Made by a program: the position numbers and the translations under genes. A model generated the notes under the pieces. It was not told where the DNA came from. It was given only the letters and a program-made list of their open reading frames with translations, and did not search any database. Source: Clavibacter michiganensis (GTDB taxonomy: Bacteria; Actinomycetota; Actinomycetes; Actinomycetales; Microbacteriaceae). From it: a DNA stretch of 64,000 nucleotides. How positions within the stretch are numbered: the first letter of the stretch is position 1; each line of letters begins with the position of its first letter. Positions 8,580 through 16,646 of this stretch are shown piece by piece. The stretch covers positions 146,649 to 210,648 of the forward strand of contig NZ_MDJZ01000011.1 of NCBI RefSeq assembly GCF_002151125.1, written 5' to 3'.

Positions 8580-9209
8580 CTAGGAGCAGCGGGCCCGCAG
8601 GGCGGGCGCACCGGGCCCGGTGAGCTCGTCGCAGCATGCGAGGCGGCCGGTCATCGCCATGATGAGAGCCAGGCTCGGGCCGCGCACGACCTGCCCCTCC
8701 CCGAGCGCCGTGCCGGTGTCCGTGGCCTCGAGCCTGAGGCCCGCGACGCGCTTCTTCGCGACGACGATCTGATCCGTGCCCGCGTAGTAGCGGAGCACCG
8801 CGTCGAGGGTCGCCGGTGGATGCGCCCGCGTCAGCCCGAGGGGACGGCGCACATCCTCACCGTGGACGACCATCTCGCCGAGGAGCGCGAGCCGGGGCAA
8901 CGGAGGCGAGGTCCTGCTGCCGATGGTCCGGCGGAACCGTGCGAGCGTCTCGCGGGCGCTCGCGCCGAGTTGCTCCCGCAGGCGGTCGTCGACCTGTCGA
9001 TCGAAGTCGAAGCGCGCGCGGAGGACCCCGAGGAACCAGCGCGGTCCGGAGACGGCGCCGCTGACGGTCATGTGCGCGACGACCTCCCGCACCGTCAGCC
9101 CGGCACAGAGCGAGGGCGTCTCCCATGCGGTGTCCTCGATGCGCTCCAGCTGCTCGACGAGCGCTCGCCGCTCTGCGTCGATCTCGCCCCAGAGGTCCTT
9201 CCGATCCAT
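8580..9209 (-). CDS. maleylpyruvate isomerase-family mycothiol-dependent enzyme
   Basis: A 209-residue DinB/mycothiol-dependent isomerase-like protein. The family pattern is clear: an N-terminal helix followed by WETPSLCAGLTVREVVAHMT (with the metal-ligand-type His at the end), RFRRTIGS, a second helical segment LALLGEMVVHGEDVRRPLG with two His-rich positions, and a C-terminal domain containing GPSLALIMAMTGR. Such proteins use mycothiol, which fits an actinobacterial host. The actual substrate is unknown. It stands alone between two weakly coding intergenic stretches. Confidence 0.85.
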   Translation of the reverse strand: MDRKDLWGEIDAERRALVEQLERIEDTAWETPSLCAGLTVREVVAHMTVSGAVSGPRWFLGVLRARFDFDRQVDDRLREQLGASARETLARFRRTIGSRTSPPLPRLALLGEMVVHGEDVRRPLGLTRAHPPATLDAVLRYYAGTDQIVVAKKRVAGLRLEATDTGTALGEGQVVRGPSLALIMAMTGRLACCDELTGPGAPALRARCS

Positions 9210-9361
9210 GTGGTCATGATCGGGCACGGACCGAGTCGGACGCGACCCCTGCCGCGGTCGACGGGCGAGGCGGCCCAGGGCGCGGTGGACGATGGCCACC
9301 GTCCCCACCCCGCCGAGGCTCGTCGACCTCAGCTGCGGCTCCCAGCTCCGTCCTCGCCGGA

Positions 9362-9865
9362 TCAGGTCCGAGCGTCGCGTGTCCGCTCCTTCCGGTCGCG
9401 CGACAGCGGGTACCGGCGGTCCAGGCGCGGGCTGACGACCACGAGGAACAGGAAGAGCGAGAGCAGCCATCCGGCGATCCAGTAGGCCGGGATGAGGAAG
9501 ATGGCGAGGTTCGCGAACGCGTTCGACGCGACACCGACGACGACGGCGATCGTGAAGAGGGCGCCGATGCCGTAGTAGAGCGCTTCGAGTCCGTCGGTGA
9601 TCGTGTCGCGGCGTTCCTGCTGTCGTGCGGCGCGGGCGTCGAGGGCGGTGACGGCGCGTCCGTAGTCGCTCCCGTCGACGGTGGCGAACAGGTCGCGCAC
9701 CGGGACCTCGAGCGCGCCGGCGACGCGGGTGAGCGTGTCGAGGCTGGCGTCGTTGCCGGCTTCGAGGCGCTGCACCGTCCGGACGGTGATGCCGCTGGCC
9801 TCGGCGAGTCGTTCCTGGGTCCAACCGCGTCGCGTGCGGAGGTCGACGATCCGTGTCTCGTTCAT
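9362..9865 (-). CDS. XRE-family HTH regulator with two membrane helices
   Basis: A 167-residue protein: residues 1-62 form an XRE/Cro helix-turn-helix (RTRRGWTQERLAEASGITVRTVQRLEAG, then SLDTLTRVAGALEV), followed by a short coiled region and two hydrophobic helices (YYGIGALFTIAVVVGV and IPAYWIAGWLLSLFLFLVVV), and a basic tail. The membrane anchor suggests a sensor-regulator that acts at the membrane. A TACCGT -10 ends 6 nt before the ATG, and a helically phased array of direct repeats lies just upstream at 9898-9937. Confidence 0.85.
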   Translation of the reverse strand: MNETRIVDLRTRRGWTQERLAEASGITVRTVQRLEAGNDASLDTLTRVAGALEVPVRDLFATVDGSDYGRAVTALDARAARQQERRDTITDGLEALYYGIGALFTIAVVVGVASNAFANLAIFLIPAYWIAGWLLSLFLFLVVVSPRLDRRYPLSRDRKERTRDART

Positions 9866-9871
9866 GTCTCC

Positions 9872-9877
9872 ACGGTA
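9872..9877 (-). promoter_or_regulatory. -10 element of the HTH-membrane regulator
   Basis: TACCGT on the minus strand, 6 nt before the ATG at 9865, consistent with a leaderless transcript. The expected -35 position (about 9895-9900) is overlapped by the repeat array. Confidence 0.5.
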
Positions 9878-9897
9878 GGGACGGGCATCCGCGCGGG

Positions 9898-9937
9898 CCA
9901 CGACATCGACCCGACGACGACCCGACATCCACCCGAC
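9898..9937. repeat. phased heptamer direct repeats (11-bp period)
   Basis: ACCCGAC occurs at 9909-9915, 9920-9926 and 9931-9937, each separated by 4 bp, plus a degenerate copy CCACGAC at 9898-9904 in the same register. On the minus strand this is GTCGGGT-N4. Heptamers at 11-bp spacing overlapping the -35 are characteristic of binding sites for SARP-type and OmpR/PhoP-type activators. Here they sit immediately upstream of the HTH-membrane regulator. Confidence 0.6.
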
Positions 9938-10126
9938 AGGGCGCGACGGGTGGTCATGTCGACCGGAATCGGATCCGGCAAGGCGATCGACGCGTGACTC
10001 ACGTGGGATGCGCGGGACGGCGAGAGCAGCCTCAGCGACGGGGTCCGTCGTTCCGGCTCGTTCACCATCCGTCTGCTCGTCATGGGTCACCCCGGTCGTG
10101 CTCAAGGCCGCACGCCATCGCGCGTG

Positions 10127-10132
10127 TACATT
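10127..10132 (+). promoter_or_regulatory. -10 element of the MFS gene
   Basis: TACATT followed by 7 nt and the ATG at 10140; no good -35 at the expected distance. Suggests leaderless transcription. Confidence 0.45.
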
Positions 10133-10139
10133 TCTGCGG

Positions 10140-11372
10140 ATGAGCACAAGCGTCGTGGCTGGAAGTGCTCTCCGTCGTCGCTCGGCCCTGTTCGCCCTGT
10201 TCTTCGTCCCGGGTCTGAGCATCTCGTCGTGGGTGACGAGGACGCCCGCGATCCGCGACCTCCTCGGAGCCTCGACCGCGGAGGTGGGCTTGGTGCTGCT
10301 GGGTCTCTCGGTGGGTTCGATGGTCGGGATCCTGAGCTCCGGTCCTCTCGTCGCCCGCTTCGGCACGCGGACGATCGCGATGGTGGGCACCACGCTGACC
10401 ATGCTGAGCATGCCCACCATCGGTCTCGGAGCCTCCACCGGCGACGGCGTGGTCGTCACCGCGGGGCTCTTCCTCTTCGGCGCCGGCATGGGCGGCAGCG
10501 AGGTCGCCCTCAACATCGAGGGCGCCGACGTCGAACGGATCCTCGACAAGCCCGTCCTCCCGGCACTCCACGGATTCTTCAGCCTCGGCACCGTCATCGG
10601 CGCCAGCGCGGGCATCGTCTTCACCGCGACGGACTTCCCGGTGGCGATCCATCTGCTCATCATCGGCACGGTCGCCCTCGTCGTCCTGCTGATCGCGATC
10701 CGTCGCATCCCACCCGGCGTCGGCAAGGCCGGCCGTGTCGGCTCCGACGACGCCACCGGGCCGGGGACCGGGCTGCGATCGCTCCTGCAGGACCGGCGAC
10801 TGCTGATCATCGGCGCTGTGGTCCTGGCGATGGCGATGGCGGAGGGCACCGCCAACGACTGGCTGCCTCTGGTCATGGTCGACGGCCACGGCTTCGACGC
10901 CGCCCTCGGATCCGCGGTCTACGCCGTGTTCGCGGCGTCCATGACCATCGGGCGCTTCTGCGGCGGCTGGTTCATCGCGCGCTACGGGCGCGCCGCCGTC
11001 CTCTGCGCCAGCGCCATCGCCGGCGCCCTGGGGATCGCGGTCGTGATCTTCGTCGACGACCAGATCGCTGCGGGAGTCGCCGTCGTCCTCTGGGGACTGG
11101 GCGCGTCACTCGGCTTCCCCGTCGCGCTCAGCGCAGCAGGCGCCTCCGGTGCCGACAGTGCCGCACGCGTGTCGTTCGTGGCGACGCTCGGCTACGTCGC
11201 GTTCCTCGTCGGCCCACCCGTGCTCGGGTTCCTCGGCGAGGAGCACGGGCTCCGCAGCGCGCTCATCGTCCCGCTGGTCCTCGTCGCCGCGGCTGTGTTC
11301 CTCGCACCCCGCATCGCCCCACGCCGATCACCTCTACCCATCCCCGCCGACCTGAACGGACGAAGCACATGA
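10140..11372 (+). CDS. MFS transporter
   Basis: A 410-residue, 12-helix major facilitator with the loop 2-3 motif in degenerate form (GPLVARFGTRTIAMVG) and similar spacing in the second half (GRFCGGWFIARYGRAAVL). The pattern SSWVTRTPAIRDLLGAS at the end of helix 1 resembles the FucP/YbjJ-type MFS group. Substrate unknown. Its stop overlaps the ATG of the DUF1349-type gene (ATGA), indicating co-transcription. Confidence 0.85.
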   Translation: MSTSVVAGSALRRRSALFALFFVPGLSISSWVTRTPAIRDLLGASTAEVGLVLLGLSVGSMVGILSSGPLVARFGTRTIAMVGTTLTMLSMPTIGLGASTGDGVVVTAGLFLFGAGMGGSEVALNIEGADVERILDKPVLPALHGFFSLGTVIGASAGIVFTATDFPVAIHLLIIGTVALVVLLIAIRRIPPGVGKAGRVGSDDATGPGTGLRSLLQDRRLLIIGAVVLAMAMAEGTANDWLPLVMVDGHGFDAALGSAVYAVFAASMTIGRFCGGWFIARYGRAAVLCASAIAGALGIAVVIFVDDQIAAGVAVVLWGLGASLGFPVALSAAGASGADSAARVSFVATLGYVAFLVGPPVLGFLGEEHGLRSALIVPLVLVAAAVFLAPRIAPRRSPLPIPADLNGRST

Positions 11373-11994
11373 CCCTCGAGATCCCGGCATCAGCACGCCC
11401 TTCCGCCCCTTCCCCGAGGCCCGCTGGGAGGTAGACCCCACCACGGGACGCATCACCGTCACGAGCATCCCCGGCACGGACATCTTCACCGACCCGGGCG
11501 GCGATGACGGCGGCCAGGTCACGTCATCGACGCTGCACAACGCCGCGACGCTGCTGACCGACGCTCCCGCCGGCGACTTCCAGCTCAGCGCGCGCGTCCG
11601 CGTGCGCTTCGCGGGCACGTTCGATGCCGGCGTGCTGTTCCTGCGCCACGACCGTGAGACGTGGGCGAAGCTGTGCTTCGAGTGCTCCCCGCAGGGGCAG
11701 GGGATGATCGTCAGCGTCGTCAACGATCGCGTCTCCGACGACGCCAACGCCTTCACGGTCGACGGCGATCACGTGCACCTGCGCGTGTCTCGGAAGGGGA
11801 GGGTCTTCGCCTTCCACGCATCCGAGGACGGTAAGCGATGGAGGCTGATCCGAGCGTTCTCGCTCCCGAACGGCCACACGCCGCTCGAGGTCGGGTTCGA
11901 GGCCCAGTCGCCCCAGAGCGACGGCTGCGATGTCACCTTCGACGAAGCACGCCTCGTGGAGCGCACGATCACCGACTTCCGCGACGAGTCCTGA
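11369..11994 (+). pseudogene. DUF1349 (concanavalin-like) gene, frameshifted near its start
   Basis: The ATG overlapping the MFS stop encodes MTLEIP, and then the frame hits TAG at about 11435. A -1 shift at about 11386 restores a clean frame to the TGA at 11992: ISTPFRPFPEARWEVDP, then SARVRVRFAGTFDAGVLFL, WAKLCFECSPQGQ, and VGFEAQSPQSDGCDV, the signature of the DUF1349 jelly-roll family of about 195-205 aa. One G missing in a CCGG run would explain it. The next usable start in the good frame is a GTG at 11602, which would lose the first third. Broken in this strain, or sequence error. Confidence 0.7.
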
Positions 11995-12132
11995 CGCCTG
12001 TCACGGGAGTGAGCACGACGAGCGGCCCGGCCGGGAAGGTCCGGGGAGGGGGCGACTGAGGCGGATCGCACTGGGCCGAGGACGGGACGATCGGGCATCG
12101 CCCCGCCTCGAACGCGACGCCACGTCCCGGGC

Positions 12133-12567
12133 TCAGCCGGTCTCGGACGGGGCCTCGGCGTCGAAGCGGCGGCGGTTGTCGGCGATCACGTGCTGGTGCT
12201 CGCCCACCCATTCGCCGACGGTGAAGGCCACGCTCTGCAGGGAGTGCCCGAGCTCGGTGACCTGGTACTCGACGCGAGGGGGGACCTCGGCGTACACGGT
12301 GCGCGTCACGAGCCCGTCGCGTTCGAGGGCGCGCAGGGTGACGGTCAGCATGCGGCGCGAGATGCCCGGGATCATCTCGGCGATCTCGGTGAAGCGCTGG
12401 CGGTCGGCCCCGAGGACGCCGATGACGAGCATCGTCCACTTGTCCCCGATGCGCGACATCAGCGACCGGAACAGCTCCGGGCTCTCGCCCGAGCAGAGCG
12501 CGCGCATCTGCGGCATGGACTCCGCGAGCCGATCCTGCAGTGCCTGGCCGCGTGCGTCGGGGGACAT
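12133..12567 (-). CDS. HxlR-family transcriptional regulator
   Basis: A 144-residue winged-helix regulator: CSGESPELFRSLMSRIGDKW, then TMLVIGVLGADRQRFTEIAEMIPGISRRMLTVTLRALERDG and the wing PPRVEYQVTELG. The HxlR family usually senses reactive aldehydes or redox-active quinones and controls an adjacent divergent gene. The usual N-terminal redox Cys is replaced by a Cys about 35 residues in (ALCSGES). Divergent from azoR; four GGTAAC-type half sites lie between. The start ATG has AAGGAG upstream. Confidence 0.9.
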   Translation of the reverse strand: MSPDARGQALQDRLAESMPQMRALCSGESPELFRSLMSRIGDKWTMLVIGVLGADRQRFTEIAEMIPGISRRMLTVTLRALERDGLVTRTVYAEVPPRVEYQVTELGHSLQSVAFTVGEWVGEHQHVIADNRRRFDAEAPSETG

Positions 12568-12590
12568 CGGTGCTCCTTGGGTCACTGCGG

Positions 12591-12650
12591 GGTAACGGGG
12601 GCTCGCTTGAGGTAACAGGAGCTCAGCGTACAGAGTTACCAACCGTAACC
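12591..12650. promoter_or_regulatory. GGTAAC repeats in the hxlR-azoR intergenic region
   Basis: Four related half sites: GGTAAC at 12591-12596 and 12611-12616, GTTACC at 12635-12640 and GTAACC at 12645-12650. The second and third form an inverted repeat with an 18-bp spacer that brackets a possible azoR promoter (TTGAGG 12607, TACAGA 12629). They are the obvious candidates for the HxlR operator. Confidence 0.6.
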
Positions 12651-12671
12651 ATCGCACCCTGAAGGAGAAGC

Positions 12672-13322
12672 ATGACCCTGTTCCGTCTCGACGCCAGCAT
12701 CCGCATCGACGGCTCGACGAGCCGCGCCCTCGGCGACATCGTCGAACGCGAGTGGCTGACCGCCCACCCGGATGCGGAGATCACCCGCCGGCACCTGGGC
12801 ACGGATCCGATCCCGTCGACCTCCTGGTCCGACGCGGTCGCCGGATCCATGACGCCCGCCGACGCGCGCACCCCCGACCAGCAGGCGGCCGCAGCTCTGG
12901 CGGCGACGCTGACCGACGAGCTCGTGGCGGCGGATGCCCTGCTCTTCGCCGTGCCGCTCTACAACTTCGGCGTCTCCCAGCACTTCAAGACGTACGTCGA
13001 CCTCGTGGTCACCGATCCGCGCATGGCTCCCGGCCAGCCCTCCGCCATCGCAAGGAAGCCCGCCGTCCTCGTGACCGTCCAGGGCGGCAACTACGCCGCC
13101 GGGACCCCGCGGGAGGGCTGGGACCACGCGACCGCCTGGATGCGCCGCATCCTCGAGGACGTCTGGCAGCTCGACGTGGAGGTCGTCACCCGCGAGTTCA
13201 CCCTCGTCGGGGTGAACCCCGCGTTGGACCAGTTCACGGACATCGCCGGCGAGCTCAAGTCCCTCGCGGAGACGCGCGCCATGGACCACGGCCGGAACCT
13301 CGCCGCACGCGTGGCCGCCTGA
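12672..13322 (+). CDS. azoR: FMN-dependent NADH-azoreductase (flavodoxin-fold quinone reductase)
   Basis: A 216-residue flavodoxin-like oxidoreductase of the AzoR/NQO group: N-terminal LFRLDASIRIDGSTSRAL phosphate-binding loop, the FMN-contacting FAVPLYNFGVSQHFKTYVDLV, and a C-terminal TLVGVNPALDQF. It would reduce quinones or azo compounds with two electrons from NAD(P)H in the cytosol. AAGGAG lies 5 nt upstream of the ATG. The divergent HxlR regulator fits the common pairing of this regulator family with quinone or azo reductases. Confidence 0.9.
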   Translation: MTLFRLDASIRIDGSTSRALGDIVEREWLTAHPDAEITRRHLGTDPIPSTSWSDAVAGSMTPADARTPDQQAAAALAATLTDELVAADALLFAVPLYNFGVSQHFKTYVDLVVTDPRMAPGQPSAIARKPAVLVTVQGGNYAAGTPREGWDHATAWMRRILEDVWQLDVEVVTREFTLVGVNPALDQFTDIAGELKSLAETRAMDHGRNLAARVAA

Positions 13323-13488
13323 CGCGAGCTCGGCGCCGCGGGCCGACGGGAGTCGGCCCACGGTGCGTGCCCTCGCCGTCAGTCGTCGAGGGCCTCAGCC
13401 GCTCGGCGTCGAGCCCGCCCTCGCTCGTGCCGGACTCGATCCGAACCCACCTCGACGACGGTCCCGAGCGGTGTCCTGGCGTGCGGCG

Positions 13489-14115
13489 TCACAGGACCGC
13501 GGCGAACAGCAGCGCGTAGACGGCGGCGCCCAGCGCGCTCAGCACGACCGCGACCACGCGGTCCCGCAGCCGATCGAGTCGCCGGAGGGCGACACACGCG
13601 AGCACGGCGACGCCGATCAGGATGCTGAGGGCCCAGTAGAGCCACCCCGTCGTCTCGACCACGCGGGACAAGCCCCAGATCCCGTCGCCGACCATGACCG
13701 CCGCCAGGACCGCGACGCCCGCCGCCCGGCGGATGCCCGACGCGGAGTGCCAGGCCAGCCCGGCGACTCCGAGGACCGGGCCGGCGGGCGTCGCCACGAG
13801 GAAGTAGAAGTCGCCCGGTCCGTACGAGTCCGGGAACCCGCGCAGCGTCGAGACGAGCGCGTATCCCTGCAGCAGCGCGTGGAAGACCACCAGTCCCAAC
13901 CCCGCGGCGATCCACCATCGGCGCGCGCTCCGCCGCCGGGTCGACGCGGCGACCACCGCGAAGGCCAGCAGCGTCCAGCCGCTGTTGGAGTTGGCGAACG
14001 AACGCAGGGCATCCGGCAGGTACTGCTGCGCGAACGACGTGGCACCGCCGAGCAGGAGTCCGAGGGCCGCTCCGAGGAGCCACCAGCCGAGCGCATGTGC
14101 AACGGAACGTCCCAT
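13489..14115 (-). CDS. polytopic membrane protein, DUF6518-like
   Basis: A 208-residue protein with about seven hydrophobic helices: ALGWWLLGAALGLLLGG, WTLLAFAVVAAS, WWIAAGLGLVVFHALLQGYALV, the loop SYGPGDFYFLVATPAGPVLG, and a C-terminal LRDRVVAVVLSALGAAVYALLF. The layout resembles the small actinobacterial membrane family DUF6518, recalled from memory. Function unknown. The start is the ATG of MGRSVAHAL; the frame is open further upstream but without helix or leader character. Confidence 0.65.
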   Translation of the reverse strand: MGRSVAHALGWWLLGAALGLLLGGATSFAQQYLPDALRSFANSNSGWTLLAFAVVAASTRRRSARRWWIAAGLGLVVFHALLQGYALVSTLRGFPDSYGPGDFYFLVATPAGPVLGVAGLAWHSASGIRRAAGVAVLAAVMVGDGIWGLSRVVETTGWLYWALSILIGVAVLACVALRRLDRLRDRVVAVVLSALGAAVYALLFAAVL

Positions 14116-14236
14116 GACCTCAGCATCGCAGCGGCCGTCGTCCCCGTCGTCGGCCGCGAGGAGCATCTCGGCGGTGGGAAGACGCGACCGGAGGGGGAGG
14201 GATCGCCGGCCGCCGGGTCCTCTGGGACGGGGTCGC

Positions 14237-14734
14237 CTACCGTTCGCGCTCCAGCGTGAGCTCCTGCGTCGGTGCCGACTCGAACCGGAGGGTGACGCTG
14301 ATCGGATCGGTGGCGCGCAGCGCCGGGGGCAAGGCCAGGGCGTAGCTCGTGGGGCCGGAGTCCGCCGTGCACGCCCCGCCGCCGGTGGCCGTCATCTCGA
14401 TCTCGAGCGCGCCGCCGTCCTCGTCCAGGGCGGTCGGGGCGTAGGGGCAGGTCGAGGAGCCGTAGGTCGTGACGAAGAAGCGCACCCCGGGCTCGATCCA
14501 CCCCAGCGTCGGGGTCGTGTCATGCGTGCCGTCCGGGCCGAGGGTCCCGGGGCCGGCGCCCGCGTAGGGCTCGCCGATCACGGTGGGGCTGCCGGCGGTG
14601 CAGGCGACGAGCAGAGACGCGCACGCCAGGAGCGCCGCGGTCGCGGACAGGAAGCGGAGGGGCCGCGACCGGTGATGCAGGGGCGGGCGCGCGGCGGGGC
14701 GTCGGTCCCGCACGGTCGCCTCGGGTTTCTGCAT
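14237..14734 (-). CDS. putative lipoprotein
   Basis: A 165-residue secreted protein: basic N-region with many Arg, hydrophobic FLSATAALLACASLLVAC ending in a lipobox (LVAC), then an extracytoplasmic domain of predicted beta strands with Cys at STCPYAP and GGACTADS that could form a disulfide. No family recognised. A CACACT hexamer 6 nt before the ATG suggests a leaderless transcript. Confidence 0.7.
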   Translation of the reverse strand: MQKPEATVRDRRPAARPPLHHRSRPLRFLSATAALLACASLLVACTAGSPTVIGEPYAGAGPGTLGPDGTHDTTPTLGWIEPGVRFFVTTYGSSTCPYAPTALDEDGGALEIEMTATGGGACTADSGPTSYALALPPALRATDPISVTLRFESAPTQELTLERER

Positions 14735-14839
14735 GCGATCAGTGTGCGGCGTGCTCGGCTCGCGCGGGCGCGGCCGGGGCGATCTCGAGGGTCCGCGTGC
14801 GCGTTCCCGACGTGGAGCGCGGAGGCGAGGACCTCCCTG

Positions 14840-15295
14840 CTAGATCCCGACGCCTCCGGTGGGCGCGGCGCCGACGCGGTCGACGAAGCCGCGCAGGGTG
14901 TCGCGGAGCCCCGTGAGCTCGGCGATCGACATCCCGGTGCGGGCGGCGATCCGGCCGGGCACGTGCTCGGCCTGCTCCCGCAGCGCGCGCCCGGTGTCGG
15001 TGAGGGTCACGCGCACGACGCGCTCGTCCTCGTCGCTGCGCGCCCGTCGCACCAGCCCGGCCGCCTCGAGGCGCTTGAGGAGGGGCGTCAGCGTCGCGGG
15101 CTCGAGCTGGAGGGAGCCGCCGAGGTCGGAGATCGACCTGCCGTCGCGCTCCCAGAGCGCGAGCATCACGAGGTACTGCGGATGCGTGAGACCCAGCGGC
15201 TCGAGGATCGGCCGGTACAGGGACACGACGGTCCGAGCTGCCAGGACGGCGGCGAAGCACACCTGGTCGTCGAGGGTGAGGGGATCCGTGCTCAT
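14840..15295 (-). CDS. MarR-family regulator, OhrR-like
   Basis: A 151-residue MarR protein with the OhrR-type N-terminus: DDQVCFAAVLAARTVVSLYR with a Cys at the position of the peroxidatic Cys, then LEPLGLTHPQYLVMLALWERDG, matching OhrR very closely. The winged helix follows (GGSLQLEPATLTPLLKRLEAAGLVRRARSDEDERVV). OhrR senses organic hydroperoxides and represses ohr; no ohr gene is adjacent. Instead the divergent neighbour is a small Cys-rich protein, with a strong inverted repeat over that gene's start. Confidence 0.85.
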   Translation of the reverse strand: MSTDPLTLDDQVCFAAVLAARTVVSLYRPILEPLGLTHPQYLVMLALWERDGRSISDLGGSLQLEPATLTPLLKRLEAAGLVRRARSDEDERVVRVTLTDTGRALREQAEHVPGRIAARTGMSIAELTGLRDTLRGFVDRVGAAPTGGVGI

Positions 15296-15345
15296 CTCAT
15301 GTCCTTCTTCCCGTGCGGGCGCCCGGCCGTGGACCCGGGAGCATC

Positions 15346-15378
15346 TACCGCGTACACTAAATACTATGACACGCGGTA
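15346..15378. promoter_or_regulatory. inverted repeat over a leaderless promoter
   Basis: TACCGCGT (15346-15353) and ACGCGGTA (15371-15378) form a perfect 8-bp inverted repeat with a 17-bp AT-rich centre. The centre contains a -10 hexamer TACACT (15353-15358) that ends 7 nt before the ATG at 15366. A repressor bound here, presumably the divergent OhrR-like protein, would block both initiation and the start codon. Confidence 0.6.
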
Positions 15379-15602
15379 CTGGGGACAAGGGCGGACAGCC
15401 GCGCGAGCGCGGATTCGGGGCGGCCATCGAGCGGTTCAACGAGCGGCTGCGCCCGTACCTCGGCGCGCCGCCGCTGGGCCCGTACACGGACGACCCGGTG
15501 CCCGCGCCGCAGTCGCGGCTCTGCCCGATGTGCGGCAAGCCGATGCCGGACCACGACATCGATCGGTCCGGCGCGCGCACGCAGGTGCGCTGCCCCGCCT
15601 GA
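15366..15602 (+). CDS. small protein with CxxC zinc-ribbon-like motif
   Basis: A 78-residue basic protein: RERGFGAAIERFNERLRPYLG, then LGPYTDDPVPAP, and a Cys cluster RLCPMCGKPMPDHDIDR ending QVRCPA. Three Cys plus His could bind zinc. No function known. The ATG is 7 nt from a TACACT -10 inside an inverted repeat, so it appears leaderless and repressed by the divergent OhrR-like regulator (inference). Confidence 0.7.
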   Translation: MTRGTGDKGGQPRERGFGAAIERFNERLRPYLGAPPLGPYTDDPVPAPQSRLCPMCGKPMPDHDIDRSGARTQVRCPA

Positions 15603-15702
15603 GGCGGCCGCGCGCCGGCCAGGGCGTCCGCCGGGGGTCTGGCACAGTGATCCGCGACGGCGCGATCCCGGCGTCGTCCCCCTGTCCGGATCGGAGGATC
15701 CC

Positions 15703-16599
15703 CTGCTCACCGGTCTCAGCGCCTTCCCCCTGACGCCGCTGCGCGACGGCACCGTCGACGAGGCCGCGTACGCCGGCCTCGTCGAGCGGGCCGCCGCCGC
15801 CGGCGTCGACTCGATCACCGCGCTCGGGTCGACGGGCTCGTACATGTACCTCGACCGCGAGGAGCGCCGCCGGGTCGCGACCGCCGCGGTGGATCACGCG
15901 GGGGAGACCCCGGTGATCGTCGGCATCGGGGCGCTGCGCACGTCGCAGGTCCTCGCCCTCGCGGAGGACGCGCAGCAGGCGGGCGCGAGCGCGGTCCTGC
16001 TGGCGCCGGTGACGTACCAGGCGCTCACGGACGACGAGGTGCACGGCCTGTTCGAGGACGTCACCGCGGAGCTGTCCGTGCCGCTGGTCGTCTACGACAA
16101 TCCCGGCACCACGCACGTGGCCTTCACCGACGACCTCTACGAGAGCATCGCCCGGCTGCCCCGTGTCGCGTCGATCAAGATCCCCGGGGTCCCCGCGGAT
16201 CCGGCCGAGGCCGCCGCCCGCGTTCGGGCAATCCGCGATCGCGTCCCCGCGTCGGTGACCGTCGGGGTGTCCGGCGACGGCTCGGCCGCGGCGGGACTCG
16301 TCGCCGGCTGCGATGCCTGGTACTCCGTCATCGGCGGCACCCTCCCGAAGGCCGCGCTGGCCATCACCCGCGCGGCCCGGGCGGGGGATCCCGCCGCCGC
16401 GATGGCGGAGTCGGCGCGGCTGCAGCCGCTCTGGGACCTGTTCGCCGAGCACGGCGGCAGCTACCGGGTGGTCGCCGCGATCGCCGAGCACCTCGGCCTC
16501 GTCGCGCCGGACTGCCTGCCGCGGCCGGTCCGGGGCCTCAATGCGGCCGGGCGCGCGCAGGTCGCGCGGGTCGTGGCGGCGCTCGACCTCGGCGCCTGA
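15703..16599 (+). CDS. dihydrodipicolinate synthase/N-acetylneuraminate lyase family aldolase
   Basis: A 298-residue TIM-barrel class I aldolase of the DapA superfamily. Seen: ITALGSTGSYMYLDREER (the GTTGE-equivalent loop), VYDNPGTTH with the catalytic Tyr, and VASIKIPG with the Schiff-base Lys. The Glu of GTTGE is replaced by Ser-Tyr, so lysine biosynthesis is unlikely; the substrate of this paralogue is unknown. The only start that preserves the barrel is a CTG at 15703 with GGAGG 5 nt upstream; no ATG, GTG or TTG is in frame between the upstream gene and the first barrel strand. Confidence 0.8.
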   Translation: MLTGLSAFPLTPLRDGTVDEAAYAGLVERAAAAGVDSITALGSTGSYMYLDREERRRVATAAVDHAGETPVIVGIGALRTSQVLALAEDAQQAGASAVLLAPVTYQALTDDEVHGLFEDVTAELSVPLVVYDNPGTTHVAFTDDLYESIARLPRVASIKIPGVPADPAEAAARVRAIRDRVPASVTVGVSGDGSAAAGLVAGCDAWYSVIGGTLPKAALAITRAARAGDPAAAMAESARLQPLWDLFAEHGGSYRVVAAIAEHLGLVAPDCLPRPVRGLNAAGRAQVARVVAALDLGA

Positions 16600-16646
16600 T
16601 CCGCCTGACCGCGGCCGCAGCCATCTCGCTGGGGGATGATGCTCCC

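Noticed and set aside
9909..9937. ACCCGAC repeats as a CRISPR or replication iteron
   Set aside because: Units are 7 bp with 4-bp spacers, only three or four copies, and no cas or rep gene; a regulatory array fits better.
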